Program-made: the position numbers and the translations under genes
Notes under the pieces: model-generated
The model's input: only the letters and a program-made list of their open reading frames with translations
The model's database searches: none
What the model was told of the DNA's origin: nothing
Shown here: positions 9,214-17,290 of the stretch, piece by piece
Numbering within the stretch: position 1 is the first letter of the stretch
Layout: the number at the start of each line of letters is the position of its first letter
DNA from: Nitrospira sp.
Lineage (GTDB): Bacteria > Nitrospirota > Nitrospiria > Nitrospirales > Nitrospiraceae
NCBI GenBank assembly: GCA_022843785.1
Contig: JALHMZ010000015.1
Coordinates: forward strand, 38,244 to 102,243
Length of the DNA stretch: 64,000 bases
Direction of reading: 5' to 3'

Positions 9214-9319
9214 CAATTTGTCCTCCGGGCTGTCGAGTCATGTCAGGAGACACCCGCCCCTCTCACAACGAACTCGCCCACCCGCGCAACAACCGGATAC
9301 TGAGACCGGAGACTTTGTA

Positions 9320-9348
9320 TGTATATGAAATGGCCGGGTGTATGTCAA
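9320..9348 (-). promoter_or_regulatory. Sigma-70-type promoter for the torD-like gene
   Basis: On the minus strand a perfect -35 TTGACA (9343-9348) is followed after 17 bases by TATACA (9320-9325). This leaves a leader of about 100 bases before the torD-like start. A near-copy of the -10 region with flanks (ATTTCATATACATAC) and a TTGACA occurs at 54026-54055. The promoter lies inside the gap after the Fe-S gene, so the chaperone and NxrC genes can be transcribed on their own. Confidence 0.7.
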
Positions 9349-9371
9349 GGGCGAACTGCTCCGGCACCCGG

Positions 9372-9971
9372 TCACCGATCGATCCCTGCAAGCCGTCCGG
9401 CCGGCGTGACGCGGATCGCCACATGGTCATTGACGGTTTTACACACCATCTCGCACATACCGCACCCCACGCATGCCCCGGCCGTCACGGTAAGCTGGAG
9501 CGACCCTAGATCCATGGCAAGCGCGCTGGTCGGACATTTTGACACACAGGCATAACACCCTTGCCCAGCCGTACACAACCGATGGGATACCACCGCCATT
9601 CCCATTCGGACGTCGGCAATACCACCGACCGGCAGCAACGCTCCGGTTGCACAGGCTGCAATGCAGGGGAAATCGTCGCACAACAGGCAGGGCGACCGGT
9701 CGGCGAATAAGACCGGCGTCGCATCGTGGCTGTGCGCGACAATCGCGCCGGGCGGACAGGCCTTGATACAATCCCCGCATTGGGTGCAACGATCAAGAAA
9801 AAGCCCCTCCCCTACAGCGCCCGGTGGACGGAGCCAATCCATACGAATCGGCAGCGGCCCTTTCGCCGGAGCGGCATCGGCCTCCCTGGAAAATTCCTGT
9901 GCGGCCTTCGCCACCGAACGAACAGAATCCTTGATAAAGTCGCGTCGGCCGTATGAGGGGTCCGTTGCCAT
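9372..9971 (-). CDS. Ferredoxin-type protein with four [4Fe-4S] clusters (NapG/NapF-like)
   Basis: 199 residues with four cysteine groups. They are CTQCGDCIKACP, CLLCDDFPCIAAC, CTAGQGCYACVSKCP and CVGCGMCEMVC, matching the 4x[4Fe-4S] arrangement of NapF, NapG and MauM proteins. The N-terminus contains GRRDFIKD, close to a twin-arginine motif, but no hydrophobic segment follows, so the protein is probably cytoplasmic or uses a partner for export. It could pass electrons during enzyme maturation or act as a redox chaperone with the adjacent TorD-like protein. It lies upstream of that gene in the same direction. Confidence 0.85.
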   Translation of the reverse strand: MATDPSYGRRDFIKDSVRSVAKAAQEFSREADAAPAKGPLPIRMDWLRPPGAVGEGLFLDRCTQCGDCIKACPPGAIVAHSHDATPVLFADRSPCLLCDDFPCIAACATGALLPVGGIADVRMGMAVVSHRLCTAGQGCYACVSKCPTSALAMDLGSLQLTVTAGACVGCGMCEMVCKTVNDHVAIRVTPAGRLAGIDR

Positions 9972-10145
9972 AGAAGAAATGTGATCTTCCCGACCAGATG
10001 GTCGAAATGGCCGTCGATCTCACCCGCCCAGCCCCGGCGCGCCAAGACGCGCCGTTCCGCGGACTCGGCCGCAGCTGACCGATAGCTCTCGTGCTGCCCG
10101 CCTATTCGCTTCACGCTTCACGAGATACGTTTCACGCAATTCAAA

Positions 10146-10186
10146 GCGATGTGAGAACAAAGCTGGCGGCCCTTTTCACCATCTGG
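10146..10186. repeat. Half copy of the 125-bp palindromic element
   Basis: The segment with GAGAACAAAGCTGGCGG matches the right half of the reverse complement of the element at 32436-32561. It ends two bases before the stop codon of the gene at 10188-11186. The left half is missing. The same end-on placement against a stop codon is seen for the copy at 45231-45353. Confidence 0.7.
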
Positions 10187-10187
10187 C

Positions 10188-11186
10188 CTACATGACGCCG
10201 TCGGCACGCAGCTTATACACCTCCACGCAGCGATCACAGGCGCCGAATTCCACATCCCATCCCGGATGGTTCTCCCGGATAAAGTCGAGAACATACGACT
10301 CGATCTTGCTCCCCATGTCTTCCACCCAGGAATAGGTGGGAAATCGGCACAGCGGACAGGGAAATCCCGGCATGAGCATAACCTTATTTTCGCTCTCCGG
10401 CACCTCGCCGCCCTCGACATCGACCGCGCGATCCATCACGCGAAGTGTGTCGGTGGCCATCTCGATCAATTCAGAATGCGTAAAATACGAGGTCTGCCAC
10501 AAGCCTTCGAACACCGACTTTAATTGAAGCGGCGCGATCTTCCGATACCAGGACCGGAACTCCTTGAACCGATCCTCCTTGCTCAGCATCGGCTCTTTCC
10601 CGGCAGCAACCAGCCGGCTGTCCACACTCAAGCTCCACAGTACCCGGTAGCGCTGCAAGATCAGCGTTTCTTCGCCTGGATTCTGTCCCACCTTTGTGTC
10701 CGGGTCGTACCCGAAGACCGGATCGATCATGTCGGAGATATGCATCAGCTCGTGGCGGCAGTACCGCGTGAGAGCCGGATCATAGAATCGTCGGGGAATC
10801 AGCTTGATCCCGACGCCTTTGAGCCCCTTCTCCTCGAACTCCCTCGCCAACTCCTTTTCCACCGAACCCCACTTGCGCAGAATATCGACACCCTCCTGAT
10901 CTTCTTTCAGGACACCCTTCACCAGCACAATCCCTACCTTGTTCTTCAATAATGGATACTCGTTAAACGAGTCTCGTACGATATCGGAAAAGCCCCATGT
11001 CCCGAAAAGATACTGATAGAGTTTCTTAAACTCCCCTTCCCGGTCTTCGAGCATGAATTTCTCGTAGATCGGATCAGCATGTTCATGAAACTCTTTGTAA
11101 TAGGTCGGATCGCCTTCCCGCTCCGTCTTTTCGACGAAGGAATCGATCACTTCTTGCAGCAGCGCGGGCTGAAACCTGATTTCCAT
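10188..11186 (-). CDS. Conserved HExxH / double-CxxC protein of unknown function
   Basis: A 332-residue soluble protein without an export signal. It has HELMH at residues 145-149, the form of a gluzincin-type zinc site. The C-terminal part has CPLC and then CDRC, which could bind a second metal. A helical N-terminal half carries many charged residues. I do not recognise the family. It is the first gene of the minus-strand NXR-type cluster, ahead of the Fe-S protein and TorD-like genes. A metalloprotease trimming a precursor, or a metal-binding assembly factor, are the options the motifs allow. Confidence 0.7.
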   Translation of the reverse strand: MEIRFQPALLQEVIDSFVEKTEREGDPTYYKEFHEHADPIYEKFMLEDREGEFKKLYQYLFGTWGFSDIVRDSFNEYPLLKNKVGIVLVKGVLKEDQEGVDILRKWGSVEKELAREFEEKGLKGVGIKLIPRRFYDPALTRYCRHELMHISDMIDPVFGYDPDTKVGQNPGEETLILQRYRVLWSLSVDSRLVAAGKEPMLSKEDRFKEFRSWYRKIAPLQLKSVFEGLWQTSYFTHSELIEMATDTLRVMDRAVDVEGGEVPESENKVMLMPGFPCPLCRFPTYSWVEDMGSKIESYVLDFIRENHPGWDVEFGACDRCVEVYKLRADGVM

Positions 11187-11398
11187 GATGGGACCTCGGA
11201 CCGTAAGGACAGTAATGTATAGGCAGTTCGGTGGTCGCTACGAACCGGCGCTCTGAGGAACTCCGTGACCGGCTTGACTTGCCCGCAGAGCATCTCTTAC
11301 GATCCCGCAGGCTTGGCGAAAATTATACTGGCCTGATCGAACGGCAATCAAGGACCTGCCGGAGAAACTTTTACCATCACCATGATACCGAGCACACG

Positions 11399-12484
11399 AT
11401 GACGCCTTCTCTACCGGGCTCACTCCCAGGATCTGCACCGGACGCGGTACAGACATCGTCGACCGACTTTCTGGACTATTGGAAGCTCGATTGCCGCGAG
11501 GTCAGGACCTTCCGCGGCCATTCGCACGGCATCTGGGCCGTCACCTTCTCCCCGGACGGACTCACGCTGGCCAGTGGCGGCGCAGAGCGCCTCGTCCGCA
11601 TGTGGGACATCGAGACCGGCCGGCTTCTGCGCTCACTGCGCGGCCACACCAACGATGTCCGGGCCGTCGTCTTTACACCGGACGGGCAGACACTCGCCAC
11701 CGGCAGCGAAGACCGCACGATTCGCCTGTGGAACGGCAAGACCGGCGAGCCAACGAAAATTCTGTTTACCCGATACGACCACAACGTGTGCAGCCTCTCA
11801 CTGTCGCCCGACGGCCTCATGCTGGCGCGCGGCAGCCACAACAAAGACATCAAGATCTGGGAAGTCACCACCGGCACCGAATTGATGACGCTGCTGGGCA
11901 AAGACGAATACGACCATCATTGGTCCGTCTGCGTCGCCTTTTCACCCGACGGCATTCACCTGGCCCACGGCACCGACATCGGGAAGATCAAGATCTGGGA
12001 AGTGCTCCCGAGCGGCGAGGAGAAGGTGCTGCACGACGGGCATTGGCGGCGTGGCGTCGAAGACTCCACCGAGACGCGCGGCTACTACATCGAAGACGAC
12101 GGCGGCTTTCAAAAACCGATGGATTACTGGATCGGCGCCATGACCTTCACGCCTGATGCGAACACGCTGATCACCGGCAGCCGGGATCGTACGATCAAGT
12201 TGTTCGAGATGCCCCAGCTCGTCGAAAAGAAATCTCTCACCGGCCACACAGGATGGATCCGCAGCCTTGCCGTCTCGCCGGATGGAAAAGTCCTGGTCAG
12301 CGCAAGCGACGACCAGACCATCAAATTCTGGGACCTGGCCACAGGCCGAAACTTCAGAACGCTCAAGAGTCACACCGGCGCCGTCCGCTGCGTAACCTTT
12401 TCACCGGACGGCAAGCGGCTCGCCAGCGCCTCCTGGGACCGCACGATCAAGCTCTGGGAAGGCGGAGCGAAGACGGAAGAGTAG
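11399..12484 (+). CDS. WD40-repeat beta-propeller protein
   Basis: About 361 residues with seven WD40 repeats. Examples are TFRGHSHGIWAVTFSPDG followed by RMWDIETG, VFTPDGQTLATGSEDRTIRL, FSPDGKRLASASWDRTIKLW. The sixth and seventh repeats are the most regular. No signal peptide or extra domain is seen, so it is probably a cytoplasmic scaffold. The ATG at 11399 starts the homologous part; the ribosome-binding site is weak and a longer form is possible. It is one of the few plus-strand genes here and is divergent from the NXR-type cluster. Confidence 0.85.
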   Translation: MTPSLPGSLPGSAPDAVQTSSTDFLDYWKLDCREVRTFRGHSHGIWAVTFSPDGLTLASGGAERLVRMWDIETGRLLRSLRGHTNDVRAVVFTPDGQTLATGSEDRTIRLWNGKTGEPTKILFTRYDHNVCSLSLSPDGLMLARGSHNKDIKIWEVTTGTELMTLLGKDEYDHHWSVCVAFSPDGIHLAHGTDIGKIKIWEVLPSGEEKVLHDGHWRRGVEDSTETRGYYIEDDGGFQKPMDYWIGAMTFTPDANTLITGSRDRTIKLFEMPQLVEKKSLTGHTGWIRSLAVSPDGKVLVSASDDQTIKFWDLATGRNFRTLKSHTGAVRCVTFSPDGKRLASASWDRTIKLWEGGAKTEE

Positions 12485-12608
12485 TCACGGGCTCGTGACC
12501 ATCCTATATCCGGAGGTGCCATCCACAATGAGTCGCATGTGCGCCAAGGTATGCCTCAACCTTCGTGCGCATTCCTACTGTGAGACGGCGCTGAATAAAC
12601 CTTGACGA

Positions 12609-13340
12609 TCAGTTCGGTGCGATTTCGTAGACCAGCGTCACGGTCGCCTCGACCTTCATTTCGCCCGGGGAGATCGGGGATTCCCCTCCCCCCGCATCCA
12701 TCGCCATCATCGACCGCGCCATGTGGGGCGCCGGCCGAACCACATGGCCGCCTTCGTTGACTGAGAGCACCCGCACAAGTTTCACACCCAATGTCTCGCT
12801 CAACGCGGCCGCCTTTTCATGGGCCCTGGCCGCAGCGCTCTTCAATGCAGTCAATCTCGCCGGCTGCTCGTCGCGTAGAACCCAATGCAATCCCTGGAAA
12901 TGGTTGACCCCGGCGGCCAGGACGTCCTCGATCACCCTGCCGATCTTCTCCAGGTTCCGCACGTCCACCATCACAGTATTGCTCATCAGATACCCGATGA
13001 TCTCCGGCTGAGCAGGCGACGTGTCGCTGGAACGCTTGGGCGGCGGTTTGTACTGGGGAGACACCGTGAAGGAGGAGGTCTGGATACGCTCTTTCTCGAT
13101 GTTCTGATCCCGGAGCCGGTCCATGACCCTGGTCATGACAGCGTTGTTCTGTCGTTGCGCATCGGCCAGCGAGCGGGCCGCAGTGTCTATACCGAACGTC
13201 ACAAACACCTGGTCCGGCGCGAACGCCAGACTGCCGGTCGCCGATACCGTGATCGTCGGCGGCTCCGGCCGAAGCTCATCATGAGCCTGTACGACACCCG
13301 TCCATACTGTCAGCAGCGCGAGCACTGCAACAACAACCAT
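12609..13340 (-). CDS. SIMPL-domain (DUF541) periplasmic protein
   Basis: About 243 residues. A signal peptide (MVVVAVLALLTVWTGVVQA) is followed by a SIMPL domain: TITVSATGSLAFAPDQVFVTFGI near the start, then NNAVMTRVMDRLRD, IQTSSFTVSPQY and a C-terminal MKVEATVTLVYEI. Proteins of this family include oxidative-stress protein BP26 of Brucella and form ring-like oligomers. The role here is unknown. The start at 13340 has AGGAGGAG at close spacing. Gene-free DNA follows on the upstream side. Confidence 0.85.
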   Translation of the reverse strand: MVVVAVLALLTVWTGVVQAHDELRPEPPTITVSATGSLAFAPDQVFVTFGIDTAARSLADAQRQNNAVMTRVMDRLRDQNIEKERIQTSSFTVSPQYKPPPKRSSDTSPAQPEIIGYLMSNTVMVDVRNLEKIGRVIEDVLAAGVNHFQGLHWVLRDEQPARLTALKSAAARAHEKAAALSETLGVKLVRVLSVNEGGHVVRPAPHMARSMMAMDAGGGESPISPGEMKVEATVTLVYEIAPN

Positions 13341-13380
13341 GGGTCTCCTCCTGTCGTGAAATCCGACCGTCTCTGCCACG

Positions 13381-14204
13381 ATCCTCGTGCGACATCAGCC
13401 TACCCCGCGGTTGCGTTCAGTGCAACCGGCCCGGCCCCCTTGCCTATCGCAGGCAGCTTGGCGACAGCCGCCGCGGCGGTAACAGCCCCGTACCCGGTCG
13501 CGTTCTGTATGCCGCAATCGAAGCAGTACTACCGGCATGCTGGTTGACTGCAATCAGCGTCCCAGCACTGGATCTAACATCAAATGGACACGGGGAAATG
13601 CTCCCTCCGACACCTGACCTCTAAGATTTGAGCCCGCCTGCTACAACAGGCTGACAAGAAGTCCTCGAAACTCTAGAGGAAAATTCATCCCGACGCTGCC
13701 GTCCGACATGCAGGGAAACTCCTTCACACAACTTCGAAAATAAATCAGAAAAATAATCAACGTCCGCACAAGATTGGCGGGAAGACTCTCGTCCCCATGT
13801 TCTGTGGATAATCCTGTGAACAAGTTCCGTCCGGCGTGCAGAAACGCGTGAATTCACCACACATCGCTTCACAATGCCTACTTTTTAGGCGTCTGCCGCC
13901 TCGTGGACATACCCCTAGTAATAGTGGCTAGAAGAAGAATTTCTTATTTTTTCCCACATTACTAGGCCTGGACGGCTTGACATGATGAAATCAACGCTCC
14001 TGGAGCGTCTCCTACATTGGCCAGCTACTTTCTTATCCACAGCCTCAACGCTTTTCTGGGGATCAGAACCCAATAAGCACGACTGGAGCGGTGTTCCAAA
14101 TCTGTCAAGGGACAAGCTCAAAAATAATCAAAGAGGGGATGATCGGAGAAGATGAAGAGAATCATTCGCTTGTGAAAAATCGAGATGCAGCGCGTTCGGC
14201 AGGC
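13381..14204. other. Gene-free 0.8-kb AT-rich region with DnaA-box-like sites
   Basis: No convincing gene is seen in this stretch. It has lower GC than its surroundings from about 13700 on. It holds two perfect TTATCCACA DnaA boxes, on the minus strand at 13803-13811 and on the plus strand at 14033-14041. A third close match, TTGTTCACA, lies on the minus strand at 13815-13823, three bases from the first. AT-rich runs lie at 13737-13760 and 13935-13953. A cluster of this kind is the pattern of a replication origin or a DnaA-titration or DnaA-regulated site. dnaA itself is not nearby. Confidence 0.5.
13914..13966. repeat. 53-bp inverted repeat with AT-rich centre
   Basis: CCTAGTAAT at 13914-13922 pairs with ATTACTAGG at 13958-13966, and the next bases (GTGG and CCAC) also pair with a one-base bulge. 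The centre holds AAGAA and TTCTT arms and a T run. It can fold into a long hairpin. It lies between the DnaA-box-like sites. Confidence 0.65.
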
Positions 14205-14444
14205 TTATTTTTTCCGATACACGTTCAACCCCACTTTCTCCTGACGATCCGGGATTGTGACATTTCCCTCTGTTGAGGCAATGATGATCGTCTTGCCCGA
14301 TGCCGACGGCCCAAACTCCTTCGACAGATCAACTTTGATCGTCAGCCATGTGCCCTCAACAGTCATCTCGACATTCTTCATATTCCAGTCCTTTCCCTCA
14401 TACCATGGCAGAATGAATCGTCGACAGACCTCCTCCTGCTCCAT
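14205..14444 (-). CDS. Small hypothetical protein (79 aa)
   Basis: A 79-residue protein, MEQEEVCRRFILPWYEGKDW at the start, with alternating hydrophobic stretches (VEMTVEGTWLTIKVDLS, TIIIASTEGN) typical of a small beta-rich fold. No signal peptide, no known motif. It starts 10 bases after the stop of the PilZ-domain gene on the same strand, so the two are probably co-transcribed. The family is not recognised. Confidence 0.65.
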   Translation of the reverse strand: MEQEEVCRRFILPWYEGKDWNMKNVEMTVEGTWLTIKVDLSKEFGPSASGKTIIIASTEGNVTIPDRQEKVGLNVYRKK

Positions 14445-14454
14445 CTAATCTTAT

Positions 14455-14778
14455 TCATTGGGAAGTCTCCGGCTTCGCTTGCAGTAGCAGCTGATTCAAT
14501 CGTTCCTGCTGCGGCTGTGCTATCGACACAAAACTCACTCCGACTTGACGCCCGCGACTCCAGCGTACTGCCGCCCGCTCGATAAGAAGCGGCGCAGCCC
14601 CCGCCGGTACCTCGATACGGATCGCGACCGACATGCCGGCATACACTTGAGCGTCGCATTCAATGAGGCAGCCGGTTTTCGACAGATTCATAACCACCCC
14701 GGCCCATTCCTTGCGCGGGGATCCGGTCATGATGCTCTGAAGTTTTACTGAGAAGCGCTTCTGACGACGAAGGTCCAT
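14455..14778 (-). CDS. PilZ-domain protein
   Basis: About 107 residues making up one PilZ domain: RRQKRFSVKL at the start (RxxxR c-di-GMP motif), then MNLSKTGCLIECD (the D/NxSxxG motif appears as NLSKTG), ending with VRWSRGRQVGVSFVSI. These motifs bind cyclic di-GMP. The start at 14778 follows AAGAGG; a longer frame upstream lacks this. It is a stand-alone receptor, probably controlling an unlinked target, with the 79-residue protein as a possible partner. Confidence 0.87.
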   Translation of the reverse strand: MDLRRQKRFSVKLQSIMTGSPRKEWAGVVMNLSKTGCLIECDAQVYAGMSVAIRIEVPAGAAPLLIERAAVRWSRGRQVGVSFVSIAQPQQERLNQLLLQAKPETSQ

Positions 14779-14906
14779 AACCGAACCTCTTGAGAAAATA
14801 CCGGATGCCGCTCCACGCACAATCCAGTCTCTCGGCTTTCTAGACAGACCAGAAACCGGATGGCATGGCTATCTGGAACCCTTACCCAATCCGCAGCATG
14901 CTTGGA

Positions 14907-15320
14907 TTAATAGCCCCGCCCTGTACTACCCCCTCGGCCCATTCGATCCAACGGCAGCGCCTCGTACCGCTTTTTTAAGTCCGGATGCCCGTTGAGAAAA
15001 CCCTTCACCGCCGTATCGTCGGCAAAGATCTCCGGACTGCGCTTGCGATAGTCCGCGACCGTCAAGTTATGCTTGGCAAGCAGCGTGGTGAGCTTCGCAT
15101 TAATATCGGCTCCCATTTCCTTCATCTGTTCCGGAGAGGGGCGCTGCCCCTCGGCAAACTGCGCTCCACCCTGAAAGTAATTCGTCATCATCTCGCCGAT
15201 TTCAATGCGGGCTTTCACAAACGTTTCTATTTCAACCGGTTCCGCTGCCAAACCGACAACCGTGGAAAGCATGACACCTACTACAATGGCGAGCCCGTAT
15301 CTGGCCTGATTCATGGTCAT
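14907..15320 (-). CDS. Small secreted hypothetical protein
   Basis: About 137 residues with a signal peptide (YGLAIVVGVMLSTVVGLAAE) and a mature helical domain: VEIETFVKARIEIGEMM, then LTVADYRKRSPEIFAD and LNGHPDLKKRYEALP. The pattern of a helix pair around a YRK-x-SPE segment resembles DUF4168-type helical periplasmic proteins, but I cannot assign it firmly. Starts at 15323, 15320 and 15314 are possible; AAGGA lies just ahead. It ends in a Gly/Arg-rich tail (MGRGGSTGRGY). Confidence 0.7.
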   Translation of the reverse strand: MTMNQARYGLAIVVGVMLSTVVGLAAEPVEIETFVKARIEIGEMMTNYFQGGAQFAEGQRPSPEQMKEMGADINAKLTTLLAKHNLTVADYRKRSPEIFADDTAVKGFLNGHPDLKKRYEALPLDRMGRGGSTGRGY

Positions 15321-15492
15321 CATTTCCTTTTCATCGCATACAGAGGACGACAGTCCATACGCCGGGAGGATCATAGCACCCTCAATCCACAACTGAAAGG
15401 CCCAGCGTCGGAACACGCTTGCTCATTGTACATCCCGTATGGCTGACCCGGAGCAGCATCAACACTACCGAGAGCAATGGCCCAATGAAGGC

Positions 15493-15873
15493 CTACACCG
15501 TATCCAGCGGCTGTCGCAACCCAAAAGCAGCTCCGCACAGCCCCTTCCCCACTCGATCCACCAAACGGGCGATCACAACGAGGCCGACGCCTGTAGTCAC
15601 AGCGAAGAACGGCTTGGTCAACGCACCCAGCGCGTAGCCGAACAGAGCCAGCACCGTTCGCTTGCCCAGATAGTCGCTCAACGTCCCTGAAAAGACTTTG
15701 ACTGCCAAGGCAAGAGACTCAGCGAGACCTTCCATGATCCCGACGGCGACCGTGCCGGTTCCGAGCACCGTGACCATGAACAACTGCAGCAGGTTATAGA
15801 TCATCTCGGATGAGACGTCCATCAAGAGGCTGACGAACCCAAGCGCCCAGACACCGGACGGAATCCGGCCCAT
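15493..15873 (-). pseudogene. MFS transporter N-terminal fragment, copy 1
   Basis: The frame reads IPSGVWALGFVSLLMDVSSE and continues through FSGTLSDYLGKR and VGKGLCGA, the first about 120 residues of an MFS drug or metabolite transporter. After that the match ends in unrelated sequence and a stop. A full MFS protein has about 400 residues, so three quarters are missing. A second fragment of the same gene in the same orientation lies at 20939-21279. The two border the lipoprotein segment between them. Confidence 0.8.
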
Positions 15874-16633
15874 TGAATGTTTAGATACTGTTGTGAATGA
15901 ACTCAGACTTCTCGCTAATAAGCGGATGACTGATATTCCGAATCTGGAAACTCCGCAAGGCATTCCAGACACACGAGTTGTTCGGACTTCATGCCGGAGG
16001 GGCCTCGGAACTCATCGACAATCCGACCGTGGGTGCAGCAGCGCGGGGGGTGAACAGGAATAATGGGGGGATGGTGGCGCTGTGATGGTTGGTTGCAAGG
16101 CATCCTCCCTTTCGATGGGATGGTGTGGACGGGGATCTAATAGCGAATGAATGGGCCTGGCAAAGGAGCCCGTCAAGGGCTCGAACACGAAATGTGACAT
16201 GCTTACGCCATTGCACTAAATGAGCACAATCCATACCCTACTTTCCCGCAGGGATCTTGACAAGCCACGGCACTCCCGTGCTAAGCATGGGGCCATCCAC
16301 TCGATAATCAGACGGCTGTACACACTGGTAGATTCGTTGAGGCTGCACAATGCCGTGCACATCCATTCAGCGAGTCACTTACATCCATCTAGCCCTCTCG
16401 TTGCACTTACTTTTGCCCAAGCGCAATGGTTTCCGCTGTCCGTGGAGGCCTTGTCCTCCTTCTTCTTGGGACTACCATACACACTCAGCAGGTAGGCCCA
16501 CTGTACAGATCACAGAACCGACCGAGCCATGCTCCGTCTCTCAGCCACTTGTTCAAACAATACACCTTGTCACTGAGAAGATGCGGCTGACTCCAGAGAC
16601 CTATGATCCCTATGCACTTAAAGGAGGCATGTA
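15874..16633. other. Gene-free region ahead of the lipoprotein cluster
   Basis: About 760 bases with no convincing gene on either strand. The GC content is lower than in the surrounding genes. The last 30 bases carry a strong AAGGAGG site for the lipoprotein gene at 16634. The segment probably holds its promoter, but no clear -35 and -10 pair was recognised. It may represent decayed DNA next to the broken transporter gene. Confidence 0.5.
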
Positions 16634-17287
16634 ATGCCAATGAATGTTAGCAAGACAATCAATTTGTCCGTCGTGCTCATACTCTGTTTGAGCATCCTCT
16701 CGGCAGGTTGTAGCGGCCCGAAGATCCGTATCGACGACAGGATCGAACCCTTTCGCGTTGACCAACCAATCGTTCCTCAAATATCACTCTGGTGCGAGTC
16801 CCACGAGCTGCAGGATATAGGGGGGTACTATTATATGCCGCTCCCGATCTCCGAAACATTCTGCGAGAAGAGCGCGCAGGCGCTGCTTAAGAGTGGGTTA
16901 GCGCAAACAGCAGTGAGGGTAAATTCGGCTGATTCCCGCACGCCGACCCTACGAACAATCGCTCGGGTCACCTATGAAGGAAACATAGGGATGGTGGTAG
17001 TGAAATCAATTGTTTTCACCCTCTTATTCCCTCTACTTCCTTTCATGCAACACACCGTGACCTACACAGTCTCAGCAGACCTCTTTGTCATTCAGAGTCA
17101 ACAGTCAACGCAGGCCGGCACTTTCAGCTCAACGCTGCATCTCACACGCACGTTGGGCAATGCCGGCAGTTTCAATGAGGCTGACGTTATTCCTTTGATC
17201 GCCGAAGACGTGAGCTGGAAAATCGCTCTGGAACTCAAGCGCCATCCGGATTGGTTGCGACCGGCGAACACGACTGGGACACCCTAA
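16634..17287 (+). CDS. Lipoprotein of a three-member local family, member 1
   Basis: 217 residues. An N-terminal lipoprotein signal (VVLILCLSILSAGCSG) ends in the lipobox SAGC. A hydrophobic stretch (VVKSIVFTLLFPLLPFM) lies in the middle, and the C-terminal motif LELKRHPDWLR closes the protein. The genes at 19480 and 20210 share this plan and end in LELKRHPHWF. AAGGAGG lies seven bases ahead of the ATG. The family is not recognised. The next gene starts three bases after its stop. Confidence 0.8.
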   Translation: MPMNVSKTINLSVVLILCLSILSAGCSGPKIRIDDRIEPFRVDQPIVPQISLWCESHELQDIGGYYYMPLPISETFCEKSAQALLKSGLAQTAVRVNSADSRTPTLRTIARVTYEGNIGMVVVKSIVFTLLFPLLPFMQHTVTYTVSADLFVIQSQQSTQAGTFSSTLHLTRTLGNAGSFNEADVIPLIAEDVSWKIALELKRHPDWLRPANTTGTP

Positions 17288-17290
17288 GCC

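Noticed and set aside
12484..12499. Small hairpin GTCACG/CGTGAC at the end of the WD40 gene as a terminator
   Set aside because: The stem has only six pairs and no T tract follows.
13621..13872. Possible 83-codon minus-strand gene in the DnaA-box region
   Set aside because: Composition is Arg/Ser-rich without a motif, and the DNA carries DnaA-box-like sites; judged non-coding.
16150..16216. tRNA-like sequence on the minus strand (GTTCGAG loop and a D-arm-like segment)
   Set aside because: The T-arm stem does not pair and no acceptor stem can be formed; it is probably chance.
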